Below the pieces are notes generated by a model. The model was not told where the DNA came from. It ran no database searches and saw only the letters and a program-made list of their open reading frames with translations. From Aurantimicrobium minutum (GTDB lineage: Bacteria > Actinomycetota > Actinomycetes > Actinomycetales > Microbacteriaceae), in contig NZ_JARXXV010000001.1 of assembly GCF_029893825.1 (NCBI RefSeq), positions 1,178,001 to 1,242,000 on the forward strand: 64,000 nt of DNA. Reading direction: 5' to 3'. Shown here piece by piece: positions 8,617-17,405 of this stretch; positions within the stretch are counted from its first letter, which is position 1; each line of letters begins with the position of its first letter. The translations under genes were made by a program, and so were the position numbers.

Positions 8617-9444
8617 TTAGGGCAGCTTGTTGAGGGCTTCGAGTAGGCCTAAATCCTGCACATTTCCGCAGATTTCGTTGGCCACTGCCTTGATCTCTGG
8701 TTCTGCATTGCCCATGGCAACTCCGCGACCAAGTTCAGCTGCCCACTCAATCATCTGGATGTCATTGTTACCATCACCTGCGGCAAAGACCCGTGAGCGG
8801 GGGAAGCCGAGTGCTTCGCGCACCTTCTCCAAACCAGACGCTTTGCTCACACCTTCGGGGGCAATGTCCAACCAGGCAGCCCAGCCGATGGAGTAGCTGA
8901 CTTGCTTCAGACCAATCCGCTCCACAACTTGGAGGAAGTCCTCCGTGTCGTGATCTGGTGAAACCACGACAACGCGGGTGGCACGAAGGTTCAACAGACC
9001 TTCGAACTCAACCTGGTGCGCCAGGAGTGTGGGATCAACACCCGGAAGTGGCTCTGTGAAGTAGTAGTCACCGTTCTCATCTTCAACGGCATAGCGACCG
9101 TCGGGGAGGTGACCCTTGATCAGCTTCAACACTTTTTCTGGATTAAAGGTTTCGATGTAGTGCTTGGCATATCCATCTTCTGCCAGAGCATCCTTCTTCA
9201 GCAACATGGCCCCGTTGGAACACACCACATACTCAGGCCAGATGTTCAACTGACGCAGCACCGGGATTGTTTCCACTAGTGAACGACCGGTAGCCAACAT
9301 GACTTCGTGTCCACGATCAGAAGCTGCCTTCACGGCAGCTACCACCTCGGGTGCAACATCACCGCGATGGGTCAGCAGGGTGCCATCAACATCGAGGGCA
9401 ACCAACCAACGCTGGTCTTCGGCAAGTGTTGAATCAGAGGACAC
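8617..9444 (-). CDS. HAD-superfamily Cof-type phosphatase
   Basis: The 275-residue protein carries HAD motif I DVDGTLL (nucleophile Asp about residue 18), motif II ATGRS and motif IV GDGNNDIQM, with a C2-type cap between. This is the architecture of Cof/YbiV-like sugar-phosphate or phosphorylated-metabolite phosphatases. The substrate is not predictable. It starts with a GTG directly behind the serS stop codon (TAAGTG), so it is translated with serS. Confidence 0.88.
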   Translation of the reverse strand: MSSDSTLAEDQRWLVALDVDGTLLTHRGDVAPEVVAAVKAASDRGHEVMLATGRSLVETIPVLRQLNIWPEYVVCSNGAMLLKKDALAEDGYAKHYIETFNPEKVLKLIKGHLPDGRYAVEDENGDYYFTEPLPGVDPTLLAHQVEFEGLLNLRATRVVVVSPDHDTEDFLQVVERIGLKQVSYSIGWAAWLDIAPEGVSKASGLEKVREALGFPRSRVFAAGDGNNDIQMIEWAAELGRGVAMGNAEPEIKAVANEICGNVQDLGLLEALNKLP

Positions 9445-10713
9445 TTATGCGCCTACGGGAGAAATAACCGAGATGCCGCCGAGGTAGGGGCGAAGTGCTT
9501 CAGGAATAATGACGGAGCCATCTGCTTGCTGGTGGGTTTCCAGGATTGCAACCAACCAGCGAGTAGTAGCCAGAGTTCCGTTGAGGGTGGCAACCGGTGC
9601 GGTCTTGCCGCTTTCCGTGCGGTAACGGGTTTCGAGTCGACGTGACTGGTAGGTGGTGCAGTTCGAGGTGCTGGTGAGCTCGCGGAATGCGCCCTGGGTG
9701 GGGACCCAAGCTTCGATGTCGAACTTGCGTGCTGCACTGGAACCGAGATCACCTGCGGCAACATCAATCACGCGATAAGCAAGACCAAGGGATTGCAGCA
9801 TGTTTTCCTGCCAGGCAACCAAGCGGTCGTGCTCTGCCTCTGCCTCTTCCGGAGTGGTGTAGACAAACATCTCCAGCTTGTTGAACTGGTGCACGCGGAT
9901 AATGCCGCGAGTGTCCTTGCCGCTTGATCCGGCTTCACGGCGGTAGCAGGTCGACCAGCCGGCATAACGAAGTGGTCCGTTTTCCAGGTCGATGATTTCA
10001 TCAGCGTGGTAACCGGCGAGCGCAACTTCACTTGTGCCGGTGAGGTAGAGGTCGTCAGCAGGGAGGTAGTAAATCTCGTCAGAGTGTTCACCCAAGAAAC
10101 CGGTGCCCTGCATGATGTCGGGGCGTACAAGTGTGGGGGTGATCAGTGGAACGAAACCTGCTTCGAGAGCACGGTCGAGTGCCAAGTTCATTAGGGCAAG
10201 CTCTAGGCGTGCACCAATACCGCGCAAGAAGTAGAAGCGAGCACCAGAAACCTTGGTTCCACGGGTCATGTCGATAGCGCCGAGGCATTCACCCAGCTCG
10301 AGGTGGTCCTTGGGTTCGAAGTCGAAAGTGGGAATAGTGCCCACCTCGCGCAGGGTGACGAAGTTATCTTCGCCGCCGGAAGGGATTCCCTCAATGATGG
10401 GGTTTTGAATCTTGCGGGCAGCTTCGGTGTAGGCCTCGTCTGCAGCAGATGCTGCAGCGTTTGCTTCCTTCACCTTGGCAGCAAGCTGAGCAACTTCGGC
10501 CAGAAGTGCCTTCTTCTCATCACCTTGTGCTTGACCAACCTTCTTGCTGAACACGTTCTGCTCGGCACGAAGTTCTTCGAATGCTGCCAGTGCAGCACGG
10601 CGCTGAGCATCTGCTGCCAATGCAGCATCTACCAATGCAGGGTCAGAACCCCTGGCCACCTGGGAGGCTCGAATAACGTCAGGGTTTTCGCGGAGCAATA
10701 CTGGGTCAATCAC
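9445..10713 (-). CDS. serS: Seryl-tRNA synthetase
   Basis: At 422 residues this is of normal bacterial SerRS length. The N-terminal coiled-coil arm that reads the long variable arm of tRNA-Ser is seen at about residues 30-105 ([10 protein letters not shown]..., many Lys/Glu/Ala). It is followed by the class II catalytic core with [13 protein letters not shown] (motif 2 region) and [13 protein letters not shown] (motif 3). It charges tRNA-Ser with serine. The start is GTG at 10713. Two serine tRNA genes lie just downstream, and the HAD phosphatase follows without gap. Confidence 0.97.
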   Translation of the reverse strand: MIDPVLLRENPDVIRASQVARGSDPALVDAALAADAQRRAALAAFEELRAEQNVFSKKVGQAQGDEKKALLAEVAQLAAKVKEANAAASAADEAYTEAARKIQNPIIEGIPSGGEDNFVTLREVGTIPTFDFEPKDHLELGECLGAIDMTRGTKVSGARFYFLRGIGARLELALMNLALDRALEAGFVPLITPTLVRPDIMQGTGFLGEHSDEIYYLPADDLYLTGTSEVALAGYHADEIIDLENGPLRYAGWSTCYRREAGSSGKDTRGIIRVHQFNKLEMFVYTTPEEAEAEHDRLVAWQENMLQSLGLAYRVIDVAAGDLGSSAARKFDIEAWVPTQGAFRELTSTSNCTTYQSRRLETRYRTESGKTAPVATLNGTLATTRWLVAILETHQQADGSVIIPEALRPYLGGISVISPVGA

Positions 10714-10732
10714 ATGCCCAGTTTACTCAGCA

Positions 10733-11677
10733 CTAGTCGCCGAGTATTTCCGCGAGCCAGGCGCGTGCGTCGGTGAACACTCCATCGGCATAGCGCTTGG
10801 AGTGTTCGGTGGTGACTTTGTCTGCGCGGGGGTAGGAACCCAGGAAGATCACCTTGGGGCTGAAACGGCGCAGTCCCAGTAGTGCGTCAGCAACACGCTC
10901 GTCACGAGCGTGACCTTCCGCATCAATAACGAAGCGGTAGCGACCGAACTCATCCCCAATTGGACGTGACTGAATCAGCGAGAGGTTCACACCGCGGGTG
11001 GCGAACTGCTCGAGCATTTCCAGCAGTGCACCAGAGCGGTCATCGGGCAATTCCACGATCAAGCTGGTCTTGTCTGAGCCGGTGGGCTCAGGCAGTTGAG
11101 TGGTCTTACTCACCAGAACGAAGCGGGTGACGGCGTTGGTGTTATCCGCAATGCCGGAAGCGAGGACTTCTACGTCATAGTGGCGAGCAATCCCGGCAGG
11201 GGCAATGGCAGCATCTGCGGTGTTGTCTTCCAGCAGGCTTGCCGCAGCGGCAACGTTACTGGAAGAGGGAATGTGTCCGTGGTGGGGGATGTTCTTTTCC
11301 AGCCAGCCTCGGCACTGGGCATAGGCAACCGGGTGGGCATTGACAATGTTCACATCCGCAAGGGTGGTTGCCTTGCGCGCGACCAGTTCAAATTCAACGG
11401 GCACCAGGTATTCGCCAATGATGCGCAGGTTGGGGATATTGGCCAATGCATCCTGGGTTGCAGTGACGCCACCTTCCACCGAGTTTTCGATGGCAATCAT
11501 GGCGGCAACCGAACGCCCTGAAACCACATCGGCGAGTGCTTCGCCCACATTGTTTACTGAGTGCCAGGTCTTTCCCGCGGCTTCAGGAACCTGTGCCAGG
11601 GCAGCTTCAGTAAAGGTGCCGGCAGGGCCTAAATAGCTATATGCCGGTGCCGTCGTTACTTTTTCTGAAGAACCCAT
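10733..11677 (-). CDS. pheA: Prephenate dehydratase with ACT domain
   Basis: The 314-residue product has the PDT domain (YSYLGPAGTFTEAAL at the start, IENSVEGGV and the catalytic TRF motif in NAVTRFVLV). A C-terminal ACT regulatory domain (about 200-280) includes GALLEMLEQFATRGVNLSLI and the phenylalanine-binding region SRPIG. It converts prephenate to phenylpyruvate in phenylalanine synthesis and should be feedback-inhibited by phenylalanine through the ACT domain. There is no chorismate mutase domain. It reads in the same direction as serS and is divergent from pgm. Confidence 0.95.
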   Translation of the reverse strand: MGSSEKVTTAPAYSYLGPAGTFTEAALAQVPEAAGKTWHSVNNVGEALADVVSGRSVAAMIAIENSVEGGVTATQDALANIPNLRIIGEYLVPVEFELVARKATTLADVNIVNAHPVAYAQCRGWLEKNIPHHGHIPSSSNVAAAASLLEDNTADAAIAPAGIARHYDVEVLASGIADNTNAVTRFVLVSKTTQLPEPTGSDKTSLIVELPDDRSGALLEMLEQFATRGVNLSLIQSRPIGDEFGRYRFVIDAEGHARDERVADALLGLRRFSPKVIFLGSYPRADKVTTEHSKRYADGVFTDARAWLAEILGD

Positions 11678-11712
11678 GTCTCAAATGCTACCGGGAGTGG
11701 CAAACTTGGCTT

Positions 11713-13335
11713 GTGACTACCCGCGCCGGAACCCCAGCCCTGCCTTCCGATCTCATCGATATCGATGCCCTCGTGAAGGCCTATTACGACCTCACCCCAG
11801 ATATGAGCGTGCCCGAACAGCGCGTGGTCTTTGGCACGAGTGGTCACCGTGGCTCTTCTCTCAACGCTGCGTTCAATGAGCAACACATCCTGGCAACCAC
11901 TCAGGCCATTGTTGAATACCGTGCGTTGCAGGGCATTACCGGGCCACTGTTTATTGGTGCTGACACACACGGCTTGAGTGCACCTGCGCAGAAGACTGCA
12001 CTCGAAGTACTTGCTGCTAACGGTGTGCGCACGCTCAAGGATTCTCGTGACGGTTTCACTCCCACACCAGCTGTGTCCCACGCGATTCTCGCTTATAACA
12101 ATGGAGGCCACGCGGATCAAGCCGACGGCATTGTGGTCACCCCCAGCCACAACCCACCCCAAGATGGTGGTTTCAAATACAACCCTCCTCACGGTGGTCC
12201 CGCCGATGGCTCTGCCACCAACTGGATAGCTGCCCGAGCCAATGAGCTCATTGAGGCTGGTCTGGTTGATGTGAAACGCACCAACCCTGAAGGCCTCACC
12301 GAGGACTATGACTTCCTCGAGCACTACGTTGCAGATCTAGAGAACGTGATCGACATGACAGCGATTGCCGAGTCCGGTGTAAACATCGGTGCCGATCCTC
12401 TGGGCGGCGCATCCGTTGCCTACTGGGCTGCCATCAAGGATCGTTACAACCTCAATCTCACCGTGGTGAACCCCGAAGTTGACCCTGCCTGGTCGTTCAT
12501 GACCCTGGACTGGGACGAAAAGATTCGCATGGATCCTTCGAGTCCTAACGCGATGGCTTCGTTGATTGCCAAGCGTGGAAGCTTTGATGTGCTCACTGGT
12601 AATGATGCCGATGCTGACCGCCACGGCATTGTCACTCCCGATGCGGGGCTGATGAACCCGAACCACTTCTTAGCCGTGGCTATTGAGTACTTGTTTGCGA
12701 ATCGTCCCGGCTGGCGCCCAGATGCCCGCATAGGTAAGACACTGGTTTCCAGCACCATGATCAACTTTGTAGCTGACGGCTTGGGCCGTGTGCTGTGGGA
12801 AGTGCCGGTGGGCTTCAAGTGGTTCGTGCCTGGTCTGGTTGATGGCTCTGTCGGTTTCGGTGGTGAAGAAAGCGCGGGGGCTTCCTTCCTGCGCAAGGAT
12901 GGCACCGTGTGGACCACCGACAAGGACGGCATCATCCTTGCACTGCTGGCCGCTGAGATCATTGCCGTCACCGGCAAGACTCCCTCTGCTCTCTATCGTG
13001 AACTCACCGAGCGCTTTGGTGAACCTGCCTATGCCCGTGTTGATGCGGCAGCCAACCGTGAACAAAAGGCTCGCCTGGGCAAGCTCAGCGGTGATGACAT
13101 CACCGCGACGGAGCTTGCTGGCGATCCCATCATTGCCAAGCTGTCTCATGCCCCCGGTAATGGTGAAGCTATCGGTGGCGTGAAAGTGGAAACAGAGTAT
13201 GCGTGGTTTGCTGCACGCCCTTCTGGAACCGAGGATGTTTACAAGATCTATGCCGAGTCCTTCCGCGGACCCGAGCACCTCAAGCTCGTTCAAGCAGAAG
13301 CAAAGAAGATTGTCGACGCTGCGCTGAACTCCTAA
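11713..13335 (+). CDS. pgm: Phosphoglucomutase (alpha-D-glucose specific)
   Basis: The 540-residue enzyme interconverts glucose-1-phosphate and glucose-6-phosphate. Visible motifs are FGTSGHRGS near the N-terminus, the phosphoserine loop VVTPSHNPP, the Mg-binding loop GNDADADRHG, the sugar-binding FGGEESAGAS and the phosphate-binding RPSGTED. The frame is open upstream to 11641, but homology begins at VTTRAGTPALP, so the GTG at 11713 is chosen; no strong ribosome-binding site is seen. It is divergent from pheA. Confidence 0.93.
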   Translation: MTTRAGTPALPSDLIDIDALVKAYYDLTPDMSVPEQRVVFGTSGHRGSSLNAAFNEQHILATTQAIVEYRALQGITGPLFIGADTHGLSAPAQKTALEVLAANGVRTLKDSRDGFTPTPAVSHAILAYNNGGHADQADGIVVTPSHNPPQDGGFKYNPPHGGPADGSATNWIAARANELIEAGLVDVKRTNPEGLTEDYDFLEHYVADLENVIDMTAIAESGVNIGADPLGGASVAYWAAIKDRYNLNLTVVNPEVDPAWSFMTLDWDEKIRMDPSSPNAMASLIAKRGSFDVLTGNDADADRHGIVTPDAGLMNPNHFLAVAIEYLFANRPGWRPDARIGKTLVSSTMINFVADGLGRVLWEVPVGFKWFVPGLVDGSVGFGGEESAGASFLRKDGTVWTTDKDGIILALLAAEIIAVTGKTPSALYRELTERFGEPAYARVDAAANREQKARLGKLSGDDITATELAGDPIIAKLSHAPGNGEAIGGVKVETEYAWFAARPSGTEDVYKIYAESFRGPEHLKLVQAEAKKIVDAALNS

Positions 13336-13350
13336 AGGGAAAGTAGTTCT

Positions 13351-14085
13351 TTAGTAGCTAGGTGCCGGCTCGAGGCCAAAGAACTCTTCGAGAGTGGCAA
13401 TGCCCTTGTTGTGCATTGCAGTAGCAACTTCGATTCCGACGTAGCGGTAGTGCCAGGGCTCGAATTCATATCCTGTTGTTCCGGCATATCCGTCTGGGTA
13501 GCGCAAGACGAAGCCATACTGCCAGGCATTGGCTGCGAGCCAAATACCGCCAGGGGTGCCCGCAAAACAAACATTAACTAGACAGCCGTTGCCATCATCA
13601 AGATCGACAGCAAGCCCAAGCTGATGTTCTGAATATCCGGGGCGCGCAGCTCTCAAGTCTGCGCCTGCTTCTCCGAGAATCCCTAGATATTCGTTGTAGG
13701 TATTTTGTTGTCCCAGATAACTTCTATACGCACTCGAAATTGAAAGCGCCACCCCTTGTGACAAAGCTGCTTGGGAAAGTTGATCAAGAGCTGCACTTGC
13801 TTCTGCTCGAAGGGCAAAACCATTGACATTCGTGATGGACGTGGGAATTACAAGGTCGGTCGGTTCGTAATCGACCGTCGCCAAGGGGCGATGTTTGTTG
13901 ACGATTACAGTGACTGCCGCCGGATCATCCAGGTTATAGGTGGGTGTTGGAGTTGGTGTCGGGGTTGGCGTGTGAGTAACCGTGTGGGTTGGCGTGGGTT
14001 TAGCCACTGGTGTCACTGTTCCAGCGCAACCACTCAGAGCTATTGCCAGTGGCACTGAGAGTGCAACGGCAACACGAATGCTCAC
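13351..14085 (-). CDS. VanY-type D-alanyl-D-alanine carboxypeptidase lipoprotein
   Basis: The 244-residue product has a lipoprotein signal peptide (ALSGC, lipid Cys about residue 19). A Thr-Pro repeat linker (about 24-48) and a peptidase M15B domain follow, with SSAYRS, SEHQLGLAVD (zinc His and Asp) and EPWHYRY. It should trim the terminal D-Ala from peptidoglycan stem peptides outside the membrane. Its GTG start overlaps the HxlR regulator stop by four bases (GTGA), so the two are translationally coupled, an unusual pairing of a redox-type regulator with a wall enzyme. Confidence 0.9.
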   Translation of the reverse strand: MSIRVAVALSVPLAIALSGCAGTVTPVAKPTPTHTVTHTPTPTPTPTPTYNLDDPAAVTVIVNKHRPLATVDYEPTDLVIPTSITNVNGFALRAEASAALDQLSQAALSQGVALSISSAYRSYLGQQNTYNEYLGILGEAGADLRAARPGYSEHQLGLAVDLDDGNGCLVNVCFAGTPGGIWLAANAWQYGFVLRYPDGYAGTTGYEFEPWHYRYVGIEVATAMHNKGIATLEEFFGLEPAPSY

Positions 14086-14471
14086 GACCCCGGGTTCTCC
14101 TGGTCGTATTGTGCACGCTTTTCAATGATGAGGTCGATGTTATCGAGCGTCCAGTCTGCGAGCGCCCGCACGGGAACAATCAGGGTGCGACCAAGCTCGG
14201 TGAGGTCATACTCGAACCAGGGCGGAGTATCCGCATGAACAATGCGCTCCACGAGGCCATCACGCTCGAGCTGACGCAGCGTCACGGTGAGCATGCGCCG
14301 TGAAATTTTGGGGATACGCTCTGCCAGCTGGGTGTAGCGCATGGGCTCTTTGCTGAGCATCCCTAAGAGCACCAGGCTCCACTTGTCACCGATGTGGGAG
14401 AGCACGGAGAAAAAGACTTCGCGGTCTGTGGCGTGGATACGCTCTTTCAGGCCAGCCATGTCCTGGTTCAT
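14082..14471 (-). CDS. HxlR-family winged-helix transcription regulator
   Basis: The 129-residue protein matches HxlR regulators: the KWSLVLLGMLSKEPMRYTQLAERIPKISRRMLTVTLRQLERDGLVER helix-turn-helix core (quoted in part: RYTQLAERIPKISRRMLT) and the PPWFEYDLTELG wing. There is no conserved N-terminal Cys like YodB Cys6, so a thiol switch is not evident. It is divergent from an MFS exporter with palindromes between them, the classic layout of a regulator controlling an efflux gene. The start ATG at 14471 follows GGGGGT. Confidence 0.9.
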   Translation of the reverse strand: MNQDMAGLKERIHATDREVFFSVLSHIGDKWSLVLLGMLSKEPMRYTQLAERIPKISRRMLTVTLRQLERDGLVERIVHADTPPWFEYDLTELGRTLIVPVRALADWTLDNIDLIIEKRAQYDQENPGS

Positions 14472-14525
14472 GTGTTCACCCCCAGAGAAGTTTGTTTTGT
14501 AATTCCTCTGTCTAAGATACTATGG

Positions 14526-14550
14526 GTAACCGCAGTTACTATTAGTAACT
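14526..14550. promoter_or_regulatory. Tandem palindromes, likely HxlR operator
   Basis: AGTTACT-ATT-AGTAACT (14534-14550) is a perfect 7-bp inverted repeat, and GTAAC-CGCA-GTTAC (14526-14539) is a second one sharing the central half-site. They lie between the divergent HxlR gene and the MFS exporter gene, and so could repress both. Confidence 0.7.
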
Positions 14551-14585
14551 CCTCAAAGTTTCCTTTCCCAAGCCAAAGGCTATGT

Positions 14586-16394
14586 ATGTCAACTAAAGCT
14601 GTTGCTGACGCAATCATGTCCAAGCGTGAAATCTTGTTCGTGATGATCGGACTCATGTCCGGAATGTTCCTCTCTGCACTCGACCAGACCGTGGTGAGCA
14701 CCTCCATGCGCACCATCGCGGATGACCTCGATGGCATGAGCCTCCAGGCGTGGGTCACCACCGCCTACATGATCATGTCGACCATCTCGACCCCGCTCTA
14801 TGGCAAGCTCAGCGACATCTTTGGACGTCGCCCGCTGTTCATCATTGCAATCTCCGTCTTCGTCATCGGCTCGCTGCTAGCAGGAACTGCAGACACGATG
14901 TATCAGCTCGCTGGTTACCGCGCAATCCAGGGTCTCGGTGCTGGTGGTTTGATGGCGCTGCCATTGGCCATCATGGGTGACATGCTCGCTCCACGTGAGC
15001 GTGCAAAGTACCAGGGCTTCTTCCTTGCCGTCTTCGGCGTCTCCTCCGTCATAGGACCACTCATTGGTGGTGTTCTTTCCGGAACTCCTGAAATCCTTGG
15101 CATCACCGGATGGCGTTGGGTCTTTTTGATCAACGTGCCTATCGGCATCGTTGCACTGGGTATTGTGCTCAAGGCACTTCACCTGCCCAAGACTCACCAC
15201 CGTGTTCGAATCGACTGGTGGGGTGCGGCAACGGTTATCACTGCAACCGTTCCACTGCTGGTCGTTGCTGAGCAGGGTCGCGAATGGGGCTGGCTATCCA
15301 CCGCATCCATTTCCTGCTACCTCATTGGTGCCTTCTCGGCTGTTGCCTTCGTCATGATCGAACGCTCCATGGGAGATGACGCACTCATCCCCATGAAGAT
15401 GTTCAAGTCACAGACCTTCACCATGGCCACCATCCTGGGTGTGTTTGTCGGATTCGGCATGTTCGGTGCAATGATGACCATTCCTCTTTATCTCCAGCTG
15501 GTCAAGGGTGCTACCCCCACCGAGAGTGGTTTGCTCATGCTTCCCATGATTTTGGGAATGATGATTGCCAGCATCGTCTCCGGTCAGGTCATGGCTAAGA
15601 CCGGAAGCTACAAGTGGTTCCCCCGCATTGGTACTGCCTTCATGATCGTGGGCTTCCTGCTGTTCACACGCCTCACCTGGGACAGCCCACTGTGGTTCGT
15701 CATGATCGGCATGTTCTTCATGGGAGCCGGTCTGGGTCAGCTGATGCAGACCCTGACCGTTGCCAGCCAGAACTCGGTAGGTCCACGTGACATCGGTGTT
15801 GCCACCAGCTCCTCCACCTTCTTCCGCACCATGGGTGGAACTGCCGGAACTGCAATCTTGTTCTCGGTGCTGTTCAACACCATTCCTGAGGCACTCAAGA
15901 AGGCTTTCGAAACTCCTTCGATCACCGCAGGTGTTGCCAAGGCCCTGGCAAACCCCAAAGTTCTCTCAGACCCAGCTAACGCTGCCATTCTCGCTGTCTA
16001 TAAAGACCCCACCCAGGTGGGAAGCTCACTCGACGGTGACACTTCCTTCCTCGTGGGAGCTAACCAGGCGCTAGCTAAGCCATTCTTGGTGGGCTTCGCC
16101 GATGCAACGGTGAGCATCTACTGGATCGGTTTGATTGTGGTGTGTATCGCATTCATCCTGAGCTGGTTCCTCAAGGCAACTCCACTTCGTCAGAAGTCCG
16201 CCATGCAGGAAGCTGCAGATGCAGACGCTGTCCTCATTGCTGAGAAGGCAGCCGAGATGACCGGTTCCATGGTTGAACCTGGAACTGCCACCGGTGCTAT
16301 TGCCCTCAAGGCTGCCGAAGAGCGCGAAGCTGCCCGCGAAGCACACAAGGCAAAGACTGAAGCCAAGGCTAAGAAGAAGGCCAAGACTCCCTAG
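14586..16394 (+). CDS. DHA2-type MFS multidrug exporter (EmrB/QacA family)
   Basis: The 602-residue protein has the 14-helix DHA2 pattern, with motif ALDQTVVSTSMRTIADDL in helix 1, GKLSDIFGRRP between helices 2 and 3, and RAIQGLGAGGLMALPLAI. It is a drug:proton antiporter of the cytoplasmic membrane. A highly charged Ala/Glu/Lys cytoplasmic tail of about 60 residues follows the last helix. The start at 14586 has AAAGG upstream. Expression is probably governed by the divergent HxlR regulator. A hairpin terminator follows. Confidence 0.92.
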   Translation: MSTKAVADAIMSKREILFVMIGLMSGMFLSALDQTVVSTSMRTIADDLDGMSLQAWVTTAYMIMSTISTPLYGKLSDIFGRRPLFIIAISVFVIGSLLAGTADTMYQLAGYRAIQGLGAGGLMALPLAIMGDMLAPRERAKYQGFFLAVFGVSSVIGPLIGGVLSGTPEILGITGWRWVFLINVPIGIVALGIVLKALHLPKTHHRVRIDWWGAATVITATVPLLVVAEQGREWGWLSTASISCYLIGAFSAVAFVMIERSMGDDALIPMKMFKSQTFTMATILGVFVGFGMFGAMMTIPLYLQLVKGATPTESGLLMLPMILGMMIASIVSGQVMAKTGSYKWFPRIGTAFMIVGFLLFTRLTWDSPLWFVMIGMFFMGAGLGQLMQTLTVASQNSVGPRDIGVATSSSTFFRTMGGTAGTAILFSVLFNTIPEALKKAFETPSITAGVAKALANPKVLSDPANAAILAVYKDPTQVGSSLDGDTSFLVGANQALAKPFLVGFADATVSIYWIGLIVVCIAFILSWFLKATPLRQKSAMQEAADADAVLIAEKAAEMTGSMVEPGTATGAIALKAAEEREAAREAHKAKTEAKAKKKAKTP

Positions 16395-16408
16395 GTCTGA
16401 TAAACACT

Positions 16409-16446
16409 ACAAGCTTTGCCCGGGTTTTCTCCTGGGCAAAGCTTGT
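16409..16446 (+). terminator. Intrinsic terminator after the MFS gene
   Basis: ACAAGCTTTGCCC (16409-16421) pairs perfectly with GGGCAAAGCTTGT (16434-16446) around a 12-base T-rich loop. No long T run follows, so efficiency is uncertain. Confidence 0.7.
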
Positions 16447-16466
16447 CATTCATGCACTTCCAGGGC

Positions 16467-16607
16467 CTACTCTTTGAGATGGCTCATCACGCGCGGAGTG
16501 ACATAGGAAGAATCCTCACTGAGAGCGAGGATTTCTTCGCGTTCTTCTTCAGTGAGCGATTCACATGCTTGAGCGAGAGCGCTGTCGGGTCGAATTGTGC
16601 CGGCCAT
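16467..16607 (-). CDS. Hypothetical 46-residue acidic protein
   Basis: A short frame encodes MAGTIRPDSALAQACESL, then an acidic helix (TEEEREEILALSEDSS) and a basic end. Codon use is like that of the surrounding genes, and the helix has sensible amphipathic spacing. No Shine-Dalgarno sequence is visible, but TATTCT stands seven bases before the ATG, as expected for a leaderless transcript. Function is unknown. It could instead be a non-functional open frame in the 200-base gap. Confidence 0.45.
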   Translation of the reverse strand: MAGTIRPDSALAQACESLTEEEREEILALSEDSSYVTPRVMSHLKE

Positions 16608-16631
16608 AAATTCAGAATAGTTGGCGGACAC

Positions 16632-16644
16632 TATATTTGAGGAA
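16632..16644 (+). promoter_or_regulatory. Possible -10 element for a leaderless glycosyltransferase operon
   Basis: TATATT ends seven bases before the A of the GT62-like start codon, so transcription could begin at the ATG itself. The GAGGA immediately before the ATG is too close to act as a ribosome-binding site. No good -35 is visible. Confidence 0.3.
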
Positions 16645-17405
16645 TGCCGCAGACATTTGTGATCATGACACCGCTAAAGAATGCTGCGCGGCATCTCGAT
16701 AGATACTTTGAAAACATTGCGTCATTGGAGCAAGACCCCAGCGTCATCAGCCTGGGATTTCTTGTGAGCGACAGCACAGATGGCACACTCGAAGCACTGA
16801 ATGCGCGTCGAGAGGAACTCGAGCAGAAATACCGCAACGTCACGATAGTCGCGAAAGACTTTAATTTCGCCATTCCAGAAGACTTTCACCGGTGGTCAAA
16901 TGCAATTCAAGCACCCCGGCGCATCGTTCTCGCTAAAAGCAGGAATCACCTCCTTTTTGCGGCACTCAGGGATGAAGACTGGGCAGTGTGGCTGGATGTT
17001 GATGTTGCGTGGTATCCCCCAGATGTCTTGACCAAGATGGTTGCGACAGGAAAATCAATCGTTCACCCCAACTGTGTGATCGAACGTGGTGGAAAGGCAT
17101 ACGACGGCAACGCCTGGCGCCAGGACGGAACCCTATTCATGCACGGCATGCGTGGTCACGAACTTGTTCGCCTAGAGGGTGTTGGTGGCACCATGATTCT
17201 CATCAAGGCGGACATTCACCGAGACGGTTTGGTATTTCCAGCTTTTCCCTATGGTGTGCGATCTCCCTATTCCCGCAGCCGTAACGAGGTTGTCGGTATT
17301 GGTGGTGGTGAATTCGAAACAGAAGGCCTTGCCATGATGGCGAAAGACATGGGGCACGAAACGTGGGGCATGCCGAATCTCGAGATCCTTCACTTGCCCG
17401 AATGA
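16644..17405 (+). CDS. Anp1/GT62-like glycosyltransferase of the peptide cluster
   Basis: The 253-residue product resembles the Anp1 (mannan polymerase) family. It has LGFLVSDSTDGTLEAL, the RRIVLAKSRNHLLFAAL stretch, the metal-binding WLDVDV (DxD at residues 118-120), then PPDVL and HPNCVIERG, and a C-terminal GGTMILI segment. No signal peptide or membrane helix is seen, so it should work in the cytoplasm. It opens a four-gene operon whose members overlap by ATGA, ending in other transferases. A role in putting sugars on the small peptides encoded downstream is inferred from context; the sugar donor is unknown. Confidence 0.8.
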   Translation: MPQTFVIMTPLKNAARHLDRYFENIASLEQDPSVISLGFLVSDSTDGTLEALNARREELEQKYRNVTIVAKDFNFAIPEDFHRWSNAIQAPRRIVLAKSRNHLLFAALRDEDWAVWLDVDVAWYPPDVLTKMVATGKSIVHPNCVIERGGKAYDGNAWRQDGTLFMHGMRGHELVRLEGVGGTMILIKADIHRDGLVFPAFPYGVRSPYSRSRNEVVGIGGGEFETEGLAMMAKDMGHETWGMPNLEILHLPE

